Below are positions 47,585-57,311 of a stretch of 64,000 nucleotides of DNA, piece after piece (the stretch's first letter is position 1; every line of letters begins with the position of its first letter). The stretch comes from CAJCIT01 sp963771305. GTDB taxonomy: Bacteria > Acidobacteriota > Terriglobia > Bryobacterales > Bryobacteraceae. The notes below the pieces were generated by a model. That model saw only the letters and a program-made list of their open reading frames with translations. It made no database searches and had not been told where the DNA came from. A program made the position numbers and the translations under genes. The DNA lies in the NCBI GenBank assembly GCA_963771305.1, contig CAVYTS010000018.1, forward strand, positions 288,916-352,915. Direction: 5' to 3'.

Positions 47585-48442
47585 CTACCTTAACTCTTTT
47601 AACTCTGTTGTCGAGAGCCATGGCCGTTTCTCAAGCGAAAAGTCAATGCTGCTGTGCACCTTCCGACCCGAGCAGCCTGCTGGCCTGGATTGGCCCACAT
47701 TCTCCATTCGGTACTGATGTTTATCGAGCTCGCTGAGAAGTAAATAGGTGCGCAGCGGCTCGTTCAGCTTCTTCTCGCCGATATCACGAATGTCCACTGT
47801 GATGAGCCAGTGTTGGTGCATTTTGTCGCAGAGGGTAACGCTGTAGAAGTCACCAAAAATGTAGTCCGCGTACAGCCGATTGTGCTGCTCCTTGGTTTGT
47901 TCCGCGGACCTGGATTGCACTTCGTCCCATGGCCTGGTCAACCATTCTTCAGCGAAGTCTTGGGGCCGGAGCGCGACTGGATCGACACGACGGGCTGCTG
48001 GAGCGAAGCTGTAGCGAAAAATCCGCGTGCGGGTCAGGATGCCTGAATCCAGGCTCCTATCCGTAAACTCGATGATCATCTCCTCCGGCTTGAGTATGAA
48101 CTCGGGCCCGCCATTGACATTGCCATCATAGAAGCCCTGCTGATCAGCCAGTAGGGACTCGCTTTCGATATCCCGGCCCAATCGGTAAACAGAGTAGGCC
48201 ATGCCCGCCCACGAAGATGCGCATTGGACGATTGGCCGTATTAAAACGACCATACAGACGAAGGTTCCAGAGGCGATTCTCAGAGGCCCGTTGTGATGAC
48301 AACGTCCTTTATCATTCATTACTTGGGTGGCAAGCTTAAGAACGCCTATCCGCTGATATAAGCGCGGCGCGGGCAGCAATCCGGAGTCGACGAAGTTGCC
48401 TATGTGCAGTCGTCCATATTGACTGCCGGGTTCGGGAAACAA
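47585..48442 (-). CDS. hypothetical protein, possibly with altered N-terminus
   Basis: A 285-codon frame. The C-terminal two-thirds look like a genuine protein: Tyr- and Asp-rich strands (FYDGNVNGGPEFILKPEEMI, DPVALRPQDFAEEWLTRPWD, HWLITVDIRDIGEKKLNEPL). The first ~80 residues are less convincing (Cys/His-rich, one hydrophobic stretch), so the true start may be near 48265 or the 5' part may be out of frame. No family recognised. It is separate from the kinase operon upstream and convergent with the DUF5063 gene. Confidence 0.55.
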   Translation of the reverse strand: MFPEPGSQYGRLHIGNFVDSGLLPAPRLYQRIGVLKLATQVMNDKGRCHHNGPLRIASGTFVCMVVLIRPIVQCASSWAGMAYSVYRLGRDIESESLLADQQGFYDGNVNGGPEFILKPEEMIIEFTDRSLDSGILTRTRIFRYSFAPAARRVDPVALRPQDFAEEWLTRPWDEVQSRSAEQTKEQHNRLYADYIFGDFYSVTLCDKMHQHWLITVDIRDIGEKKLNEPLRTYLLLSELDKHQYRMENVGQSRPAGCSGRKVHSSIDFSLEKRPWLSTTELKELR

Positions 48443-48460
48443 CGACCTTGGCTGAAAGAA

Positions 48461-50734
48461 TCAAATTGCATCAATCAGGAGCGGCAGTTCAGCGAGGGCT
48501 TCCTCGGCGCGGCGGCGAATCAGAGGCAGGCTGTCGATGACCCGATCTCGTTGTTCATTCCGGAGGGATTCCTCAATAGCCTGGGCGGCTTCGGAGAGCA
48601 CGATAGCACCTGCGCTCGCAGCCACTCCTTTCAGTGAGTGGCAAGCGCGCCGCATCTTCGCGAAATCCTGCTCGGAAAGCCCTCCCTCCAGTTCCCGCAG
48701 ACTACGTTCAATATCCGCCGCAAACAATCGAAGCAGAGTCTTCAGATCGTCGCGGTCCATAGATTTGCGCAGCTCTTCGATCGTTGACGAGTCGAACGCC
48801 GAGCCTCGCTCGGCTGCCTGCGGCGTGACCGAAACGCTTTGCCGGCATGGGCACCGAAGTAGAACCTGTTTGAGTTCTTCAACCTTGATGGGCTTGCTGA
48901 GGTAATCGTCCATTCCCGCGTCAATGCAGGCGTGGCGATCATCTTCGGTCGCATTGGCGGTGGTCGCAACGATGCGCGGGCGCGGCCCCTGACCAGCGCA
49001 GGCGAGCAGACTCTTTGTCGCCGTAATCCCGTCCATCTCGGGCATCTGGACATCCATGAAGACTAAGTCATAGGCGCGCTGAGCAATAACCTCGAGAGCT
49101 AAACGGCCGTTGTCGACAAAGTCGGCTTGGTAACCTAGTCTGCCGAGCAGGCTGCGGGCGACGAACTGATTGGTGGCATGGTCCTCGGCGACGAGAATCT
49201 GCAAAGGGTGGCGGATGGCGAGTTCGTTATCGAAGCCTGACACCGACAAAGCCCTGGCGGCAGGGATCGGAGAACCGAGTGTCTCCAGGATGGCCGCGTA
49301 CAGAAGCGATGGTTTGATTGGCTTGTTGAGTACTTGGAAGAAATTGGCGCCGGTGCGCCGGGCTTCTTCCGGTCCGTCCATACGCGAGGAAAGAAGAATA
49401 CTCCGGAGGCCCACGAGGTCCTGTGCCTTCTTCTGAAAGCTGATGCCGTCCATACCCGGCATCTCGAGGTCGACAAGACCGAGGTCGATCGGTCCTTCGG
49501 TTTCGATGATGCGGAGTGCCTCGCACGCGCCCGCCGCCTCGACCCCCACCATTCCCCACTCACGGACATAGGCCATGACAATGCGGCGGTTGGTGTCGTT
49601 ATCATCCACAATGAGCACACGGCGGCCGGCCAGGCCGGGTATCGCGAGGGGCATTCCCGAGTCTGCCTGAGCTTCGGTCTCCGCGGAGGCGGTGAAGGTG
49701 AAACGGAAGGTGGAACCCGCGCCGGGCTGACTTTCGGCCCAGATTCGGCCGCCCATCTTTTCGACGAGTCCCTTCGAGATGACAAGCCCGAGTCCAGTAC
49801 CGCCGTATTTTCGGGTCGTGGAAACGTCCGCCTGGCTGAAGGCGCGGAAGAGCCGGCCCAGTTCCTCGGGTGTAAGGCCGATACCGGTATCGCGTACGCT
49901 GATCTCGATTTCGTGTTTCTCCCAGGATGAACGCGAGCAGACGTTCATAGCAACCTCGCCGTGTTCGGTGAACTTGATGGCGTTGCTGAGCAGATTCAGC
50001 ATGACCTGTCGGAGACGGGCTGGGTCACCGACGAGGGTCACGGGCGTGCCGGGCTCGATGCTGTAGACGAGATCGATTCGTTTCTGGCTTGCCTTCAGGG
50101 CGACCAGGTCGAGCGATTCCTCTATAGTCCGGCGCAGCACGAACGGGCGTGCCTCGAGCTGAATGCGGCCGGCCTCCATCTTGGAGAAGTCGAGGATCTC
50201 CTCGATCACAGTAAGGAGATGGTCGCCCGAGGAGCGGATGACCTCGCTGAACTGTCGCTGTTCGGGCGTCTGATGCGTATCGAGCAGGAGTGCCGTGATG
50301 CCGATGACGGCGTTGAGAGGCGTTCGGATCTCATGGCTCATGTTCGCCAGAAAGTCGGCTTTGGCGCTGGCGGCGGCTTCCGCCGCGGCTTTCGCGTGTC
50401 GCAGGGCTTCATTCAGATGGTCGAGATTCACGGTCTGCTCGCGCAGTCGCTCGTTCAGAACAAGTTGCTCGCTCCGGTAGTCGTTGAGTCTGATCAACTC
50501 GTTATCGAAGGGAGAAAGCAACTCCTCGATGAGGTGGGTGGCCGCCTCGTAAATCCGACCGCTCTGAGAAGGGTCCCGGCGTGCGCACTGAATAAGGACC
50601 CGTCGCTGCATGGCGAGCACGGCGCCGAGGCCCTCGGCCACACCGGCCTTGCCGGCCTCGTAAGCCCCGATACGCGCGTCGCTCTCGTTACCCGCCAGCC
50701 ATGCATCGAGGGCACTGGCATAAAGCGCTTCCAT
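48461..50734 (-). CDS. hybrid sensor histidine kinase with two receivers and HPt
   Basis: A 757-aa cytosolic phosphorelay protein. An N-terminal ~95-residue helical domain (ALDAWLAGNESDARIGAYEA) resembles the RsbU/RsbR N-terminal fold of partner-switching proteins. A coiled coil leads to HisKA with MSHEIRTPLN (about 132), then HATPase (NLLSNAIKFTEHGEV, RDTGIGL, GGTGLGL). REC1 spans about 370-485 (LGLVDLEMPGMDG), REC2 about 515-630 (LVFMDVQMPEMDG), and HPt about 660-755 (acceptor His in RRACHSLKG). No TM segment. Last gene of a minus-strand signalling operon; the upstream GAF gene ends 10 nt away. Confidence 0.93.
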   Translation of the reverse strand: MEALYASALDAWLAGNESDARIGAYEAGKAGVAEGLGAVLAMQRRVLIQCARRDPSQSGRIYEAATHLIEELLSPFDNELIRLNDYRSEQLVLNERLREQTVNLDHLNEALRHAKAAAEAAASAKADFLANMSHEIRTPLNAVIGITALLLDTHQTPEQRQFSEVIRSSGDHLLTVIEEILDFSKMEAGRIQLEARPFVLRRTIEESLDLVALKASQKRIDLVYSIEPGTPVTLVGDPARLRQVMLNLLSNAIKFTEHGEVAMNVCSRSSWEKHEIEISVRDTGIGLTPEELGRLFRAFSQADVSTTRKYGGTGLGLVISKGLVEKMGGRIWAESQPGAGSTFRFTFTASAETEAQADSGMPLAIPGLAGRRVLIVDDNDTNRRIVMAYVREWGMVGVEAAGACEALRIIETEGPIDLGLVDLEMPGMDGISFQKKAQDLVGLRSILLSSRMDGPEEARRTGANFFQVLNKPIKPSLLYAAILETLGSPIPAARALSVSGFDNELAIRHPLQILVAEDHATNQFVARSLLGRLGYQADFVDNGRLALEVIAQRAYDLVFMDVQMPEMDGITATKSLLACAGQGPRPRIVATTANATEDDRHACIDAGMDDYLSKPIKVEELKQVLLRCPCRQSVSVTPQAAERGSAFDSSTIEELRKSMDRDDLKTLLRLFAADIERSLRELEGGLSEQDFAKMRRACHSLKGVAASAGAIVLSEAAQAIEESLRNEQRDRVIDSLPLIRRRAEEALAELPLLIDAI

Positions 50735-50744
50735 TTCCGACGGT

Positions 50745-51323
50745 TTACCTGGCCTGAGATTCGAGGAAATTGCGCTCGCGGGCGCGATTGGCCGCCATGC
50801 TCACCAGGTGTGCCGTAAAGTCGATGAGTTTGCGCTCGTTCAGCGTGGGAGACTTGGGCCATTTGTGGTAAATAGCAAAGGTCGCTATAACCTTGCCGTC
50901 ATAAGCGCGAATCGGAGTCGACCAGCAGGCGGCGAGGCCATGTGTGTCGTACGCCAGGGATTTGAATGCCGCCCAGTAGGGGTGCGTCGTTATATCCTCC
51001 ACGATCACCTGCTCGCCGCTGGCCGCGGCGGTGCCACACGATCCCATGCCGACGCCGATGCTGAGACCGTGGACCGCCTGGCAGTAGGCCTCCGGCAGAT
51101 GCGGAGCCGCGCCATGCAACAGGTGCTCGCTCTTATCGTCGATCAGGAGTACTGAAGAGAGTATCCCGTCCTGCTGGCCATCGATCAGCCGGCAGATTGC
51201 GTCGAGCGTTTCGGCCAGGGGTCTGTCCTCGTTGATCATGGTCAGAATGCGTTTTTGACCGTCCAGCAGGCTCTCAGGTTGCCGGATATGCGAGCTGGGC
51301 GTTGCCATTACGTGGTCGGGCAT
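50745..51323 (-). CDS. GAF domain sensor protein
   Basis: A 192-aa protein that is essentially one GAF domain (about 20-185), with typical blocks SVLLIDDKSEHLLHGAAPHL, GMGSCGTAAASGEQVIVEDI, TTHPYWAAFKSLA and GLAACWSTPI. It probably binds a small ligand and feeds the hybrid kinase encoded just downstream. An ATG 15 nt further in (51308) is also possible. Confidence 0.88.
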   Translation of the reverse strand: MPDHVMATPSSHIRQPESLLDGQKRILTMINEDRPLAETLDAICRLIDGQQDGILSSVLLIDDKSEHLLHGAAPHLPEAYCQAVHGLSIGVGMGSCGTAAASGEQVIVEDITTHPYWAAFKSLAYDTHGLAACWSTPIRAYDGKVIATFAIYHKWPKSPTLNERKLIDFTAHLVSMAANRARERNFLESQAR

Positions 51324-51367
51324 AGCACCGGGTAGCGACTATTTTACGCTATAAAAACCCCATTGGC

Positions 51368-52219
51368 CTATTGCGTTCCCGAAACTGATTTCATCTTGAT
51401 CAAAATCACTTCATTGCCTTTGGCGTTATAGATCAGCTCATCGGCGAAGTTGTTAAGGATCAGCAGGCCAAAACCACCGGGACGGATACCCAATTCCTCG
51501 CGAACTTTGATGTGCTCCGTCGGATCACCGGGGTGAGATATTGCCGCATGCGCCAGCTTGTCCAAGGAGAAGCCTTCTCCCGGATCGCGGACGTAATAAA
51601 CGATGCTCGTGCTTGTGCGGATAAAGTGCAATTCGACTTTCCGCGTGGGATCGAGCTTGCCCCCGTGTTCGACCGCGTTAATCAGCAACTCGCGAAACGC
51701 CATTGCCGCGCCGTCGCGTTCATTTTGATCCACGTCCGATGGCAGTTCACGAAAGAAACGGACAAGCCGCCCGGCGACGTCCAGTTTGCAGCGGGCCCTG
51801 ACAGCGATCCAGTTAGGTTTATCCGAAAGGACTTCGATATCGTCTGCTTCCATCCGCAATGTTTGGGCGTCGGCCAGCGCATCCGTCAGTTGCGCCTTCG
51901 AAAACGGTTTGCTTAGGTAGCCGCATGCATGTCCACGGATCGATCCAGCGATGCGGTCCGGCCGGTTTTCCGCCGTCATGACTAGCACGCTCGCATCCGG
52001 CTGGATCTCTTCGATCCGGCGCAGTAGGCTGAGGCCGTCCATCTGAGGCATCACAATGTCCGTCAGGATCACATCGTAAGACCGATCCTTTAAGCGGGCT
52101 AATGCCTCTTCACCGCTGTTCACGCTTTCGGGATTCCAGGAAGTGCCTTTGAGCATGGATTTCACCAGCACATGCATCGATGGGGTATCGTCGACGATCA
52201 GGAGAGTGTAACCAGGCAT
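51368..52219 (-). CDS. receiver domain fused to RsbW-like serine kinase/ATPase domain
   Basis: A 283-aa protein. REC domain about 1-120 with acceptor Asp in YDVILTDIVMPQMDG and Lys in LSKPFSK. The C-terminal part (about 140-275) is a HATPase_c_2 domain of the RsbW/SpoIIAB type: ELLINAVEHGG (N-box), RDPGEGFS (G1) and GGFGLLILNNFADE (G2). The ATG at 52219 is chosen because the family N-terminus starts there; the longer frame to 52375 is not homologous. First gene of the operon with GAF and hybrid-kinase genes, giving a phosphorelay that may end in a partner switch. Confidence 0.9.
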   Translation of the reverse strand: MPGYTLLIVDDTPSMHVLVKSMLKGTSWNPESVNSGEEALARLKDRSYDVILTDIVMPQMDGLSLLRRIEEIQPDASVLVMTAENRPDRIAGSIRGHACGYLSKPFSKAQLTDALADAQTLRMEADDIEVLSDKPNWIAVRARCKLDVAGRLVRFFRELPSDVDQNERDGAAMAFRELLINAVEHGGKLDPTRKVELHFIRTSTSIVYYVRDPGEGFSLDKLAHAAISHPGDPTEHIKVREELGIRPGGFGLLILNNFADELIYNAKGNEVILIKMKSVSGTQ

Positions 52220-53150
52220 CGTGACTAGGATAGCCCCCGAAGCGATAGCGAAACTGGCTTGATATACGGAATGCGTTGAACAGCAGTGTTCGGCCTGCTG
52301 GCGGCAGCCAGTCCCCAAACCTCTCTCCGCTCGCCAATAAGAGTCCTGAACGATAAAGGACGCTTTCATTCGCATCTCCTTGTCGTGCTGCGATGAGGTC
52401 CCGTCCCTATGGTCCGATTCTGGGAAGTTGGATCCAATTTCCTTCGGGCGGATAACCTAAATAAACCGGCCAAAGTGATTGACCTAAATCCTCAGCGGAA
52501 GCGACTTAGAATCAATACTTTGGCCGGCTTATTCGCGTTGTCGGGTAGGACAATGGCGCTAATCGGGCTTCGAATGATGCCGACGTTTCCATCGTCCCCC
52601 CTAAAATTCCGTACGGCGAGTTTTCCTCGGTACGGCTTCAAGGCCGGAATTTTCAGACAAGGCCTTCCCAGCTAACTAACTGGTTTGCCATCGTCCTTCG
52701 TGCTCTCTGCGTCCATCGGAATTCCCTGCTCTGTGTCAGGGACGATGTGCTTTGAAACACCTCCGTGCGAGCGGTCCGACCGCTCTACCCCAGGGGCCCT
52801 CGCTCCGGTCCGGGTTATTCTGTCCCGGTCCATCAACACTTAATCGGCCCCATCCGCCCCACTCGCGGGCACATCCAGACTTCACCGTCTCGCGGCTTAT
52901 ACCAGATGCCTTCGCTGTGCGTATTTGCATACGCCTAGGCAACCCACGACTGGTTCTGAGCTTTCATCGCTGATCTTTCACAACATGTCGTCCTCTGAGA
53001 CCACGGGGAATTCTCCGGTTGCATACACCCAGTTCCTTCACCGAAGACACGGGCCTTCAACTCCAGATAACAGTTTCGGCATTCCCAAGATCCTCACACT
53101 CCGATTCTGGTGAGGGAGATTGTTTTCGAGGCTTAACTACGGTTCGCTTG
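52220..53150. other. 930-bp non-coding region, possibly decayed intron-like sequence
   Basis: No real gene. Read on the minus strand it has stretches that look like bacterial group II intron domain I or leader sequence (GAGACGGTGAAGTCTGGATG; CGTACGGAATTTTAGGGGG; and the phrase GNVGIIRSPISAIVLPD when translated, which I recall from spurious ORFs near introns). This similarity is from memory and unverified. The region lies directly downstream of the 3' end of intron copy 1. Confidence 0.35.
52462..52531. repeat. long imperfect inverted repeat (hairpin)
   Basis: Arms of about 26 nt at 52462-52487 and 52506-52531 share CCGGCCAAAGT, ATTGA and CTAA in register, with an 18-nt loop. It is a strong predicted cruciform or RNA stem. 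It could be a terminator-like hairpin, a transposable-element end or a decayed miniature element. Confidence 0.6.
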
Positions 53151-53229
53151 CGCTACGAGTTGCGGTAGGGATACCGGTTACCCGATACCGCCGAGTCGCC
53201 CCGGGGGATTTCACCCCGAGGCGCTCACA

Positions 53230-53263
53230 GAACCGTGCATGACAGTCTCCCGTCACACGGCTC
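53230..53263 (-). ncRNA. group II intron domain V (copy 1)
   Basis: 34 nt that fold as domain V: outer stem GAGCCGUG/CACGGUUC with the catalytic AGC triad, a UG bulge, inner stem UGACGG/CUGUCA and a GAGA tetraloop. Located downstream of the maturase gene, as expected. Identical in copy 2. Confidence 0.85.
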
Positions 53264-53876
53264 GTGCCATCCAGTAAGAGCTGCCGCCCTCCGCCACAAC
53301 CAATCGGCTCCTCCTGTTGCCAGTTGACCAAGCTGATCATGACGCGAATGGCCTGCCCCCTTCGCTCCACGGGCATTACCCCGCTTCATGGCTACTACGG
53401 GGCAGTCCGCCCCTGTCCAGCGAATCAGTACTTTCGGCCTCGCGGAGCTGCCGCTTGGGCCTTTTCCCTTATCACCGCCGAACAGGTTCTCAAGTTCCGG
53501 ACCAGAGCCAAAGCCAGAGTCACGCCACCTGTACCCCGGACACCGCATAGCCAGTAACCAGGTTTCCGCTATGCTCCTCCCGGAGAGCGGGGGCGCTCCG
53601 GTTTTGATGCCATCTGTAGATCTGTTTCGAGGCCTCATCAGTGGTTCACTTGCGTTCGTCTCTCTAACTCACACATGACGTGATTTCCTCACGCCTTTTC
53701 CGTAACGTTCACCACCACCGTCATTGAACGGCAGCAGCTTACGGCTGTTTGAAACCAGCTCCTGTAAGCCGGTTTCGAAGGGCCCCCCTTCATCTCTGGT
53801 ACAGCATTGCGCTCCTCGCGCATTCTTGACACAACCCCGCACAGACCCGTGCTGGCGCTGTTAGCGCACACGGTTC

Positions 53877-55376
53877 CTACCTTGGATGTTTGGCGTCGAA
53901 GCGCACGCTGGGATAGGGATGTACGATCTTGATTTCAGGAAGCTGGACAGCCGAGTCGCTCCCAAAAGCGCTCCCAGGTCCAACGGCTCCGTTGACTCCG
54001 CCGCCGAAGCTGGTGAAGCCATAACCGCAGCACATCGTTCCGGAATGCCTTCAGGCGGTGCTCGTTGCCCGGAACAGCATGATATTGGAAATACCCCCTC
54101 ACCACCGACTGCAGCCACTTCACGGTGTCCGCGATGGACTCGTGCATGCGCTTTCGCAGCTGTGCCTTAATTTCTTTCAGCTTGGCTGCCATGCGCTTGC
54201 CGATGGTCTTCGGCGGAGCCGTGAAATGGCCCGTCTTCTGGCTCGTCCCACAGATGTGAGTGAAACCCAAAAAGTTGAAGGTCTCCGGTTTCCCTTTGCC
54301 ATGCTGCCTTCCGGCGCTCGGCGGCATAACGCCCGAACTCAATCAGGCGCGTCTTCTCCGGGTGTAGCTCCAGCCCGAACTTTCCGCAGCCGTTCCCGCA
54401 ACTGCTCCAGGAACCGCTCAGCTTCGTCTCGGTGCTGGAACCCCAGCACGGCGTCGTCCGCGTAGCGGACGATGATCACATCGCCGCGCGCTTCCTTCTT
54501 CCGCCACTGGTTTACCCAGAGATCGAGCACATAATGCAGGTAGAGATTGGCCAGGATCGGCGAAATCACCGACCCTTGCGGGGTCCCTTCCTCTGTCTCG
54601 TCCCACCGGCCTTGCTCCATCACGCCCGCCTTCAGCCATTTCTGGATCAGGCGGACGATCCGCCTGTCACCAATTCGATGCTCAACAAACTTGACCAGCC
54701 ACTCATGTTCGATTTGTCGAAAAATGACTCGGATGTCAAGATCCAGCACCCAGTTCACTTTCTTGCGCGTGATCCCGACGTACAGCGCGTCCAGCGCATC
54801 GTGCTGGCTCCGCCCTGGCCGGAATCCATACGAAAAACCCAGAAAGTCCTCTTCCCATATCTGGTTGAGGACCGTCCCGACCGCGTGCTGGACGACTTTG
54901 TCTTCCAGCGCCGCGATGCCCAATGGTCGTTGCCTCCCATCGGGTTTCGGGATCCAGACTCTCCGTGACGGTTTCGCTCGATATGCCCCGCGATGGATTC
55001 GCCCGTGCAGGTCGCGCAGTCGCGCCTCCAGGTCTTGTCCATATTCTTCCCACGTCACTCCGTCCACTCCCGGCGCAGCCTGTTTCTTCAGACTGTGGTA
55101 ACTATCCCGGAGCAGATCGACGGTCACGTGGTGTAGCAGAGCGGTGAACTGTAACTTCCCGTCCTTTCTCGCTGCTTCGCGCACACGATCCAGCCCGTTT
55201 GGCCCGCTTTCCCGGCTCTGTGTCCGGTGCAGGTTAGATTGGTCCGTGTTTTCCTTGGTCAGCGGCCTTCCCTCCACAACCTCCGCCGGCGGTCTCCCGC
55301 TTTTGTTCGGCTGCTTCGTAGGTATTACGCCGCTGTACGACTCCCCGCCGCCGTGCATGTGAGTCTTATGGCTCAT
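53877..55376 (-). pseudogene. ltrA: group II intron reverse transcriptase/maturase, copy 1, frameshifted
   Basis: The ATG at 55376 begins a LtrA-type protein of about 500 aa. RT blocks are visible: FSYGFRPGRSQHDAL, LDLDIR, GTPQGSVISPILANL and catalytic RYADD. The conserved DIRAFFDQ reads DIRVIFRQ here, owing to one inserted and one lost base about 12 nt apart. Extra bases near 54380, 54302 and 53951, judged against copy 2, break the C-terminal part (maturase X domain, FLGFTHICG, GYFQYHAVPGNEHRL). It is therefore non-functional. Confidence 0.85.
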
Positions 55377-55794
55377 CGCTTTCTCCCACCGGTCCGCTGC
55401 TCTTCAGCCACGGACAGTGACTGGGTCTCTCGGTTCTCGCGCATGGAGTTTCTATGCATGCATGGGGTCTCTGACTCCGCAGGGCCGCGACGCACTCGCG
55501 CTATCGCGCCTCGCGTTTTTGCCTTCCGGCTGCATGACACCGTCGGCTCCCTGACTCGCAGATTTCGGAGCTCAATACCCCGCCTACATATACCCCTGTC
55601 CAACGCTTCAAGTGCGGCCTCGCGACTGCCCTCGCATGGCTCGGGGCCAGGTTGGTTCGCTATTCCTTTTCCTGTATGAAACTTTCATTCACTACTCCAG
55701 GCCGGTTTATCCCGACGCTACGAGTTGCGGTAGGGATACCGGTTACCCGATACCGCCGAGTCGCCCCGGGGGATTTCACCCCGAGGCGCTCACA

Positions 55795-55828
55795 GAACCG
55801 TGCATGACAGTCTCCCGTCACACGGCTC
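55795..55828 (-). ncRNA. group II intron domain V (copy 2)
   Basis: The same 34-nt domain V as in copy 1: catalytic AGC, GAGA tetraloop and two-nucleotide bulge. Confidence 0.85.
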
Positions 55829-56441
55829 GTGCCATCCAGTAAGAGCTGCCGCCCTCCGCCACAACCAATCGGCTCCTCCTGTTGCCAGTTGACCAAGCTG
55901 ATCATGACGCGAATGGCCTGCCCCCTTCGCTCCACGGGCATTACCCCGCTTCATGGCTACTACGGGGCAGTCCGCCCCTGTCCAGCGAATCAGTACTTTC
56001 GGCCTCGCGGAGCTGCCGCTTGGGCCTTTTCCCTTATCACCGCCGAACAGGTTCTCAAGTTCCGGACCAGAGCCAAAGCCAGAGTCACGCCACCTGTACC
56101 CCGGACACCGCATAGCCAGTAACCAGGTTTCCGCTATGCTCCTCCCGGAGAGCGGGGGCGCTCCGGTTTTGATGCCATCTGTAGATCTGTTTCGAGGCCT
56201 CATCAGTGGTTCACTTGCGTTCGTCTCTCTAACTCACACATGACGTGATTTCCTCACGCCTTTTCCGTAACGTTCACCACCACCGTCATTGAACGGCAGC
56301 AGCTTACGGCTGTTTGAAACCAGCTCCTGTAAGCCGGTTTCGAAGGGCCCCCCTTCATCTCTGGTACAGCATTGCGCTCCTCGCGCATTCTTGACACAAC
56401 CCCGCACAGACCCGTGCTGGCGCTGTTAGTGCACACGGTTC

Positions 56442-57284
56442 CTACCTTGGATGTTTGGCGTCGAAGCGCACGCTGGGATAGGGATGTACGATCTTGATTT
56501 CAGGAAGCTGGACAGCCAGTCGCTCCCAAAAGCGCTCCCAGGTCCAATGGCTCCGTTGACTCCGCCGCCGAAGCTGGTGAAGCCATAACCGCAGCACATC
56601 GTTCCGGAATGCCTTCAGGCGGTGCTCGTTGCCCGGTACAGCATGATATTGGAAATACCCCCTCACCACCGACTGCAGCCACTTCACGGTATCCGCGATG
56701 GACTCGTGCATGCGCTTTCGCAGCTGTGCCTTAATTTCTTTCAGCTTGGCTGCCATGCGCTTCCCGATGGTCTCTCGGCGGAGCTGGAAGCGGCCCGCCT
56801 TCTGGCTCGTCCCACAGATGTGAGTGAAACCCAAAAAGCTGAAGGTCTCCGGTTTTCCTTTGCCATGTGCCTTCCGGCGCTCGGCGGCGTAACGCCCGAA
56901 CTCAATCAGGCGCGTCTTTTCCGGGTGTAGCTCCAGCCCGAACTTTCCGAGCCGTCCCCGCAACTGCTCCAGGAACCGCTCAGCTTCGTATCGATGCTGG
57001 AACCCCAGTACCGCGTCGTCCGCGTATCGGACAATGATCACATCGCCGCTCGCTTCCTTCCGCCGCCACTGGTTTACCCAGAGGTCGAGTACATAATGCA
57101 GGTAGAGATTGGCCAGGATTGGTGAAATCACCGCCCCTTGCGGGGTCCCTTCCTCTGTCTCGTCCCACCGACCTTGCTCCATCACGCCCGCCTTCAACCA
57201 TTTCTGGATCAGGCGGACGATCCTCCTGTCACCAATTCGGTGCTCAACAAACTTGATCAGCCACGCATGTTCGATTTGATCGAA
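56442..57284 (-). pseudogene. ltrA: ltrA copy 2, C-terminal fragment (interrupted)
   Basis: The frame is open from the junction to the stop at 56442: FDQIEHAWLIKFVEHRI, GTPQGAVISPILANL, catalytic RYADD, then maturase X domain and ending FDAKHPR. This copy keeps the C-terminal frame that copy 1 has lost. The upstream half lies at 62817-63471. Conceptual removal of the insert gives a seamless DIRAFFDQIEHAW. Confidence 0.88.
57283..57284. other. outer element left core (AA; TT on minus strand)
   Basis: The host sequence on the minus strand should read GCATTTTTCGATCAAATCG. The right fragment keeps TTCGATC, the left keeps GCATTTTT, so a TT dinucleotide is present at both junctions. A two-base shared core is what serine recombinases leave. 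Confidence 0.6.
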
Positions 57285-57311
57285 GGACACCACCACACAC
57301 TACCCACCATC

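Larger units (their letters stand above)
53151..55720 (-). mobile_element. group II intron copy 1, 5'-truncated
   Basis: Nearly identical to copy 2 at a fixed offset of 2565 bp across its 3' two-thirds. It contains domain V (53230-53263), the intron-encoded protein gene (53877-55376) and part of domain I. Its 5' end stops at 55720, where copy 2's equivalent continues into more domain I sequence (63817-64000). It joins the 3' end of copy 2 through the shared five bases CGCTA (55716-55720). This pattern fits an incomplete, 5'-truncated retro-insertion or a recombination. Confidence 0.75.
55716..57284 (-). mobile_element. group II intron copy 2, 3' part
   Basis: Matches 53151-54718 of copy 1 base for base except for scattered changes. 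Contains domain V at 55795-55828 and the 3' half of the maturase gene. It breaks off at 57284 where the serine-recombinase element begins, and resumes at 62817. Confidence 0.85.

Noticed and set aside
53225..53638. 137-codon frame, identical again at 55790-56203
   Set aside because: Conserved between the copies only because the intron is; it runs through domain V and the 3' RNA region, so it is structural RNA, not a gene.
53151..57284. Tandem copies as an assembly artefact
   Set aside because: The copies differ by many substitutions and indels (for example DIRVIF versus DIRAFF), so they are not one sequence duplicated by the assembler.
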